Below, piece after piece: positions 61,326-64,000 of a DNA stretch of 64,000 bases. Below the pieces are notes generated by a model that had not been told where the DNA came from, ran no database searches, and was given only the letters and a program-made list of their open reading frames with translations. The stretch's first letter is position 1; each line of letters starts with the position of its first letter. A program made the position numbers and the translations under genes. The DNA is taken from contig NZ_JBAJHU010000002.1 of assembly GCF_036867415.1 (NCBI RefSeq), forward strand, positions 372,001-436,000, read 5' to 3'. This DNA is from Rossellomorea sp036867415 (lineage in GTDB: Bacteria; Bacillota; Bacilli; Bacillales; Bacillaceae_B).

Positions 61326-61501
61326 TGCACTCAAATCCCTATCTTGATATTAATGAGACAAATATTCATTACTTTTCCTTGTCCCGCCTTCTACATCTAT
61401 CGAAATATTCTATACTATTTACCTATATTAAAAGTTATATCTCTCAATCATTTTATCACAATTATTTTTTGTATAATCGCAATTTTCACTCATTTCCTTT
61501 G

Positions 61502-62224
61502 TTATTGAGTGTAATCATTATATGTCACAATATAATGATGCTTTTCGGTATGATAGAACCCTTCGCTATATTCCACTATTTTCCCATCTTCATTTTGCGA
61601 CCGACGGATTCTTTTTAATACCGCTGTTCCTTTTTCAAGTTTTAAGGTTTCATGAATGTGAGAGGGTGCAAGGGCTACTGTAAATTCATCCCGAAAGGAT
61701 ACAAGTCGAATATTCTGCTCCTCCAAATAGCGGTACAAAGAATTAATCTGTATATCATTCAAATCTTCTTCATTTTCGTTTAGTAAAAGATAGTGATTAA
61801 AGTAAATATACGGTTCATCGTCCAAAAGAAAGACCCTCTCAATTTTCAAGCAATGATCCACAAATTGAGAATGCATAGTAGGGTCCGGAATCACTTCAAC
61901 CTTCTTAATGCTTAATACTTTCTTCGTAATCCGGTGGCCTTCTTCTACTAATATCTCTGTAAAGTGCTTTCCCTTTGAAAGCTTTGCAGCCGAAACATTT
62001 GCAATGACTTTCGTTCCTTTCCCACTTTTCTTTTCAAGATAGCCTTCTTGAACAAGTTCTTTAATTGCATTTCTTACCGTAATCTTACTCACATTGAACT
62101 CTTGTTCTAATTGAGGTTCGGAGGGAATGTTTGTATGAAGTGCAAATTCACCATTTAATATCCGATCTTTCAAGACTTCTTTAATTTGTAAATACATTGG
62201 ACCTTTATTTCGTTTCACATTCAA
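61502..62224 (-). CDS. GntR-family regulator, HutC/UTRA subgroup
   Basis: The likely start is TTG 62224, seven bases after AGGAG; TTG 62230 is too close. The 240 residues begin NVKRNKGPMYLQIKEVLKDRI and hold a winged helix (PSEPQLEQEFNVSKITVRNAIKELVQEGYLEKKSGKGTKV). The UTRA ligand domain (about 85-235) has YIYFNHYLLL and YSEGFYHTEKHHYIV. UTRA regulators of this kind bind phosphorylated sugars. It is last in a unit with the aldolase and kinase genes and probably represses them. Confidence 0.87.
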   Translation of the reverse strand: MNVKRNKGPMYLQIKEVLKDRILNGEFALHTNIPSEPQLEQEFNVSKITVRNAIKELVQEGYLEKKSGKGTKVIANVSAAKLSKGKHFTEILVEEGHRITKKVLSIKKVEVIPDPTMHSQFVDHCLKIERVFLLDDEPYIYFNHYLLLNENEEDLNDIQINSLYRYLEEQNIRLVSFRDEFTVALAPSHIHETLKLEKGTAVLKRIRRSQNEDGKIVEYSEGFYHTEKHHYIVTYNDYTQ

Positions 62225-62239
62225 TCCCAATCTCCTGCC

Positions 62240-63253
62240 TTACCTTTTGATATCTTCAATCGTTCCTGCCATCGCCGACAGGATTTCAGTTTCAGTTGAC
62301 ATTGGGGTATCGCCAACAATCGTACACGCAAGCATGCCTGCTGCTGCTGCAAACTCTACTGTCTTAACTTCAGGAAAACCCACTAATTCTCCATGCAAAA
62401 TCCCACTGGTGTAAGCATCCCCGGCACCAATTCGATCATATACAGAAAATGTTTTATTTCTTGAAAATAAAAATGTGTCGTTTTTATAGATATACCCTCT
62501 AAGTGAATGGGTATTATTGCTGTTAACTGCCCGATGCGTTCCTGCAATGGTTTGAATGTCAAAGGATTTTGCCACCTTTGGAATGAGTTCTCTCAATTGT
62601 TCCTCTTTTGATGTTTTGTCTGTCTTCATTCCTAAAACAAACATTGCGTCTTTTTCATTCATCATCACAATGTCTGCTAAAGAAAGCATTTCTTCATAAT
62701 GAGGTTTTGCTTGAGCATAGCCCCCATTCCATAAAGAGGGGCGATAATTACAATCAAAACAGACAACGCCACCCTTTTCTTTTACTCTTTTCGCAAGAAC
62801 TTTCATTTTCTCACGGACTTGGTCTGTCATGGCAAGTGTAATCCCGCAAAAGTGAATGATATCAGCATGTTCAGCGATCAAATCCATATCATAATCAGTA
62901 TCCTCTGCCGTATTAAAGCTGCTTTCCAAGCGATTTGTATAGGTCACACGGCTTGCACGCTGTCCAAAGCCATTTTCTAAGAAATACATCCCGATGTATT
63001 GCCCGCCTTTGGAAATAAATTCTCTTCCGATTCCTAATCGTTGTAAGAAACTAACCGCCGCATCGCCTAGAGGATTATCTGGTAATTTTGTGACAAGATA
63101 TCCTTCATGGCCGAGCTTTGTCATGGCAGAAGCGACGTTTACTCCCGTGCCTGAGAACGAGTATTTTAATGTGTTCGCTTGTGTTAGCAATTCGTAACCG
63201 GGAACCATCAAACGAATCATCACTTCTCCAAACGCTATCACTTTTTTAGGCAT
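62240..63253 (-). CDS. kdgK: PfkB-family sugar kinase, 2-keto-3-deoxygluconate kinase-like
   Basis: The 337-residue kinase has the PfkB motifs SGTGVNVASAMTKLGHEG near the N-terminus and RIGAGDAYTSGILHG with the catalytic Asp near 275. The nearest partner is a KDPG-aldolase-like gene that overlaps its start by eight bases, so the two products act together: KDG to KDPG, then to pyruvate and glyceraldehyde-3-phosphate. The exact sugar (KDG or 2-keto-3-deoxygalactonate) is not proven. There is no clear ribosome site, so translation is likely coupled. Confidence 0.8.
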   Translation of the reverse strand: MPKKVIAFGEVMIRLMVPGYELLTQANTLKYSFSGTGVNVASAMTKLGHEGYLVTKLPDNPLGDAAVSFLQRLGIGREFISKGGQYIGMYFLENGFGQRASRVTYTNRLESSFNTAEDTDYDMDLIAEHADIIHFCGITLAMTDQVREKMKVLAKRVKEKGGVVCFDCNYRPSLWNGGYAQAKPHYEEMLSLADIVMMNEKDAMFVLGMKTDKTSKEEQLRELIPKVAKSFDIQTIAGTHRAVNSNNTHSLRGYIYKNDTFLFSRNKTFSVYDRIGAGDAYTSGILHGELVGFPEVKTVEFAAAAGMLACTIVGDTPMSTETEILSAMAGTIEDIKR

Positions 63254-63995
63254 ATCGGCTAACCAAATCTTTTGTAATCGATAGTAATGTTCTTACATCT
63301 TCAACATTTGTTTCACCCGTATCTTTATGAATAATAGACGAATAGACATGAGGAATAATTTTAGGTACACGTGCTTTCAATGCAATTTCCAATATTTTTG
63401 AAAAATTATCCAAATCAATGCCGCCGGTTGGTTCTAAGGCAAATCCTTCTTCACCACATGCTTTTGCGACTGCACGAAATTCATCTTCATGTTTTAACCC
63501 TTTCATCGGGAAGTATTTCAATGCATTTCCTCCCATATCACGTACGAGTGCAATAGCAGATTTAATTGGAACAATCGCGCTTTCTGCTTCCTCACTAAAT
63601 GAGCCAGTCGAGATATTAACATAACCGACTTGACCAGTTGGAGAAACAAGAGAGTTAATCCAGCTGCTTTTCTCCCCTACATTTGCCCGTGTCGCACCGA
63701 CACTTGGGAAAACCTGATTAATGTGACTACCCTGATAGAATTTTGCAATTTCAGCCACAATCGCAGCCTGTCTATTATCTCCTCCACCTAAACCTATTGA
63801 AACAGCATCATCAATGGCTCTTCCATATTCCTTCATCGAACGTACAGCTTCTTCAACTGTTGGATAATCCTTTGAAAGCACACCTACTAATACATACCCT
63901 TCAGCAGCCTCGAACACTTTCTTAGCATTTTCAATGCCATTCGCCAACACATTCAGTGCCACTCGATCTTGATAAAAATGTTGCTCGATATTCAT
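63246..63995 (-). CDS. DgaF-type 2-dehydro-3-deoxyphosphogluconate aldolase
   Basis: The 249-residue protein is a TIM-barrel aldolase of the DgaF type (RVALNVLANGIENAKKVFEAAEGYVLVGVLS; INQVFPSVGATRAN; GGNALKYFPMKG; FALEPTGGIDL). DgaF, known from the D-glucosaminate pathway, splits KDPG into pyruvate and glyceraldehyde-3-phosphate, and its length (about 247) fits. The usual partner DgaE (a PLP ammonia-lyase) may lie outside the right edge. The ATG is at 63995; its ribosome site is beyond the window. Confidence 0.8.
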   Translation of the reverse strand: MNIEQHFYQDRVALNVLANGIENAKKVFEAAEGYVLVGVLSKDYPTVEEAVRSMKEYGRAIDDAVSIGLGGGDNRQAAIVAEIAKFYQGSHINQVFPSVGATRANVGEKSSWINSLVSPTGQVGYVNISTGSFSEEAESAIVPIKSAIALVRDMGGNALKYFPMKGLKHEDEFRAVAKACGEEGFALEPTGGIDLDNFSKILEIALKARVPKIIPHVYSSIIHKDTGETNVEDVRTLLSITKDLVSRYA

Positions 63996-64000
63996 GATTC

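Overview
The window looks like chromosomal DNA of a Bacillaceae bacterium, probably of the marine or soil Bacillus/Rossellomorea type. That is inferred from strong AGGAGG ribosome binding sites with TTG/GTG starts, the TasA-TapA-SipW amyloid locus, Bacillus-type mannose and sucrose genes, CcpA cre boxes, a RocB homologue and a tRNA cluster with Bacillus-like tRNAs. No rRNA genes, CRISPR arrays or complete insertion sequences were seen.

Layout: 0-5.5 kb holds the end of a ROK kinase gene, the biofilm operon tasA-tapA-sipW (minus strand, SinR-like boxes upstream), a broken acyltransferase gene and a three-LysM secreted protein. 5.6-18 kb is a hexose block: manP and manR (mannose PTS and its regulator), scrR-scrA-scrB (sucrose repressor, PTS permease, sucrose-6-P hydrolase), glycerate kinase, and fructokinase plus manA. 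Mannose and sucrose enter as phosphates and converge on fructose-6-phosphate. 18-25 kb is a GntR-TRAP transporter-RocB operon divergent from an FAD-linked 2-hydroxyacid dehydrogenase. 25.3-26 kb is a five-member tRNA operon (Val, Ser, Tyr, Trp and a degenerate Gly). 26-32.6 kb is accessory DNA: a PlcR-like regulator, a frameshifted lipoprotein gene, nested repeats, a relic of a replication-gene leader and a large secreted beta-propeller protein.

32.7-41 kb is one minus-strand catabolic operon: GntR regulator, TRAP transporter, ketopantoate-reductase-like enzyme, beta-decarboxylating dehydrogenase, SDR and aldehyde dehydrogenase. The enzyme set matches the biochemically known route from pantoate through 4-dehydropantoate and 3,3-dimethylmalate to 2-oxoisovalerate; this assignment is inference. 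41-49 kb is accessory again: hydrolase relic, small membrane proteins, a DUF3888-type protein behind a hairpin that buries its ribosome binding site, two phage-type replication-organizer genes, an alpha/beta hydrolase and a large GDYXXLXY membrane protein.

49-64 kb is a second catabolic island, A/T-richer than the 5-25 kb block. A YesMN-type two-component system, ABC sugar importer, DUF624 protein, BglK-like ROK kinase, GH4 and GH1 6-phospho-glycosidases and a MupG/DUF871 protein suggest import of an unphosphorylated beta-glycoside that is phosphorylated inside the cell and then cleaved. Upstream sit a UTRA-type GntR regulator, a KDG-kinase-like gene and a DgaF-type aldolase.

Two dispersed repeat families stand out. 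One is a GGGACAGGT...ACCTGTCCC inverted repeat found in many intergenic gaps, but not within either catabolic island. The other is a paired palindrome (AAAC-N4-GTTT, then CAAACGTTTG) whose centres lie 53-56 bp apart in four separate loci.
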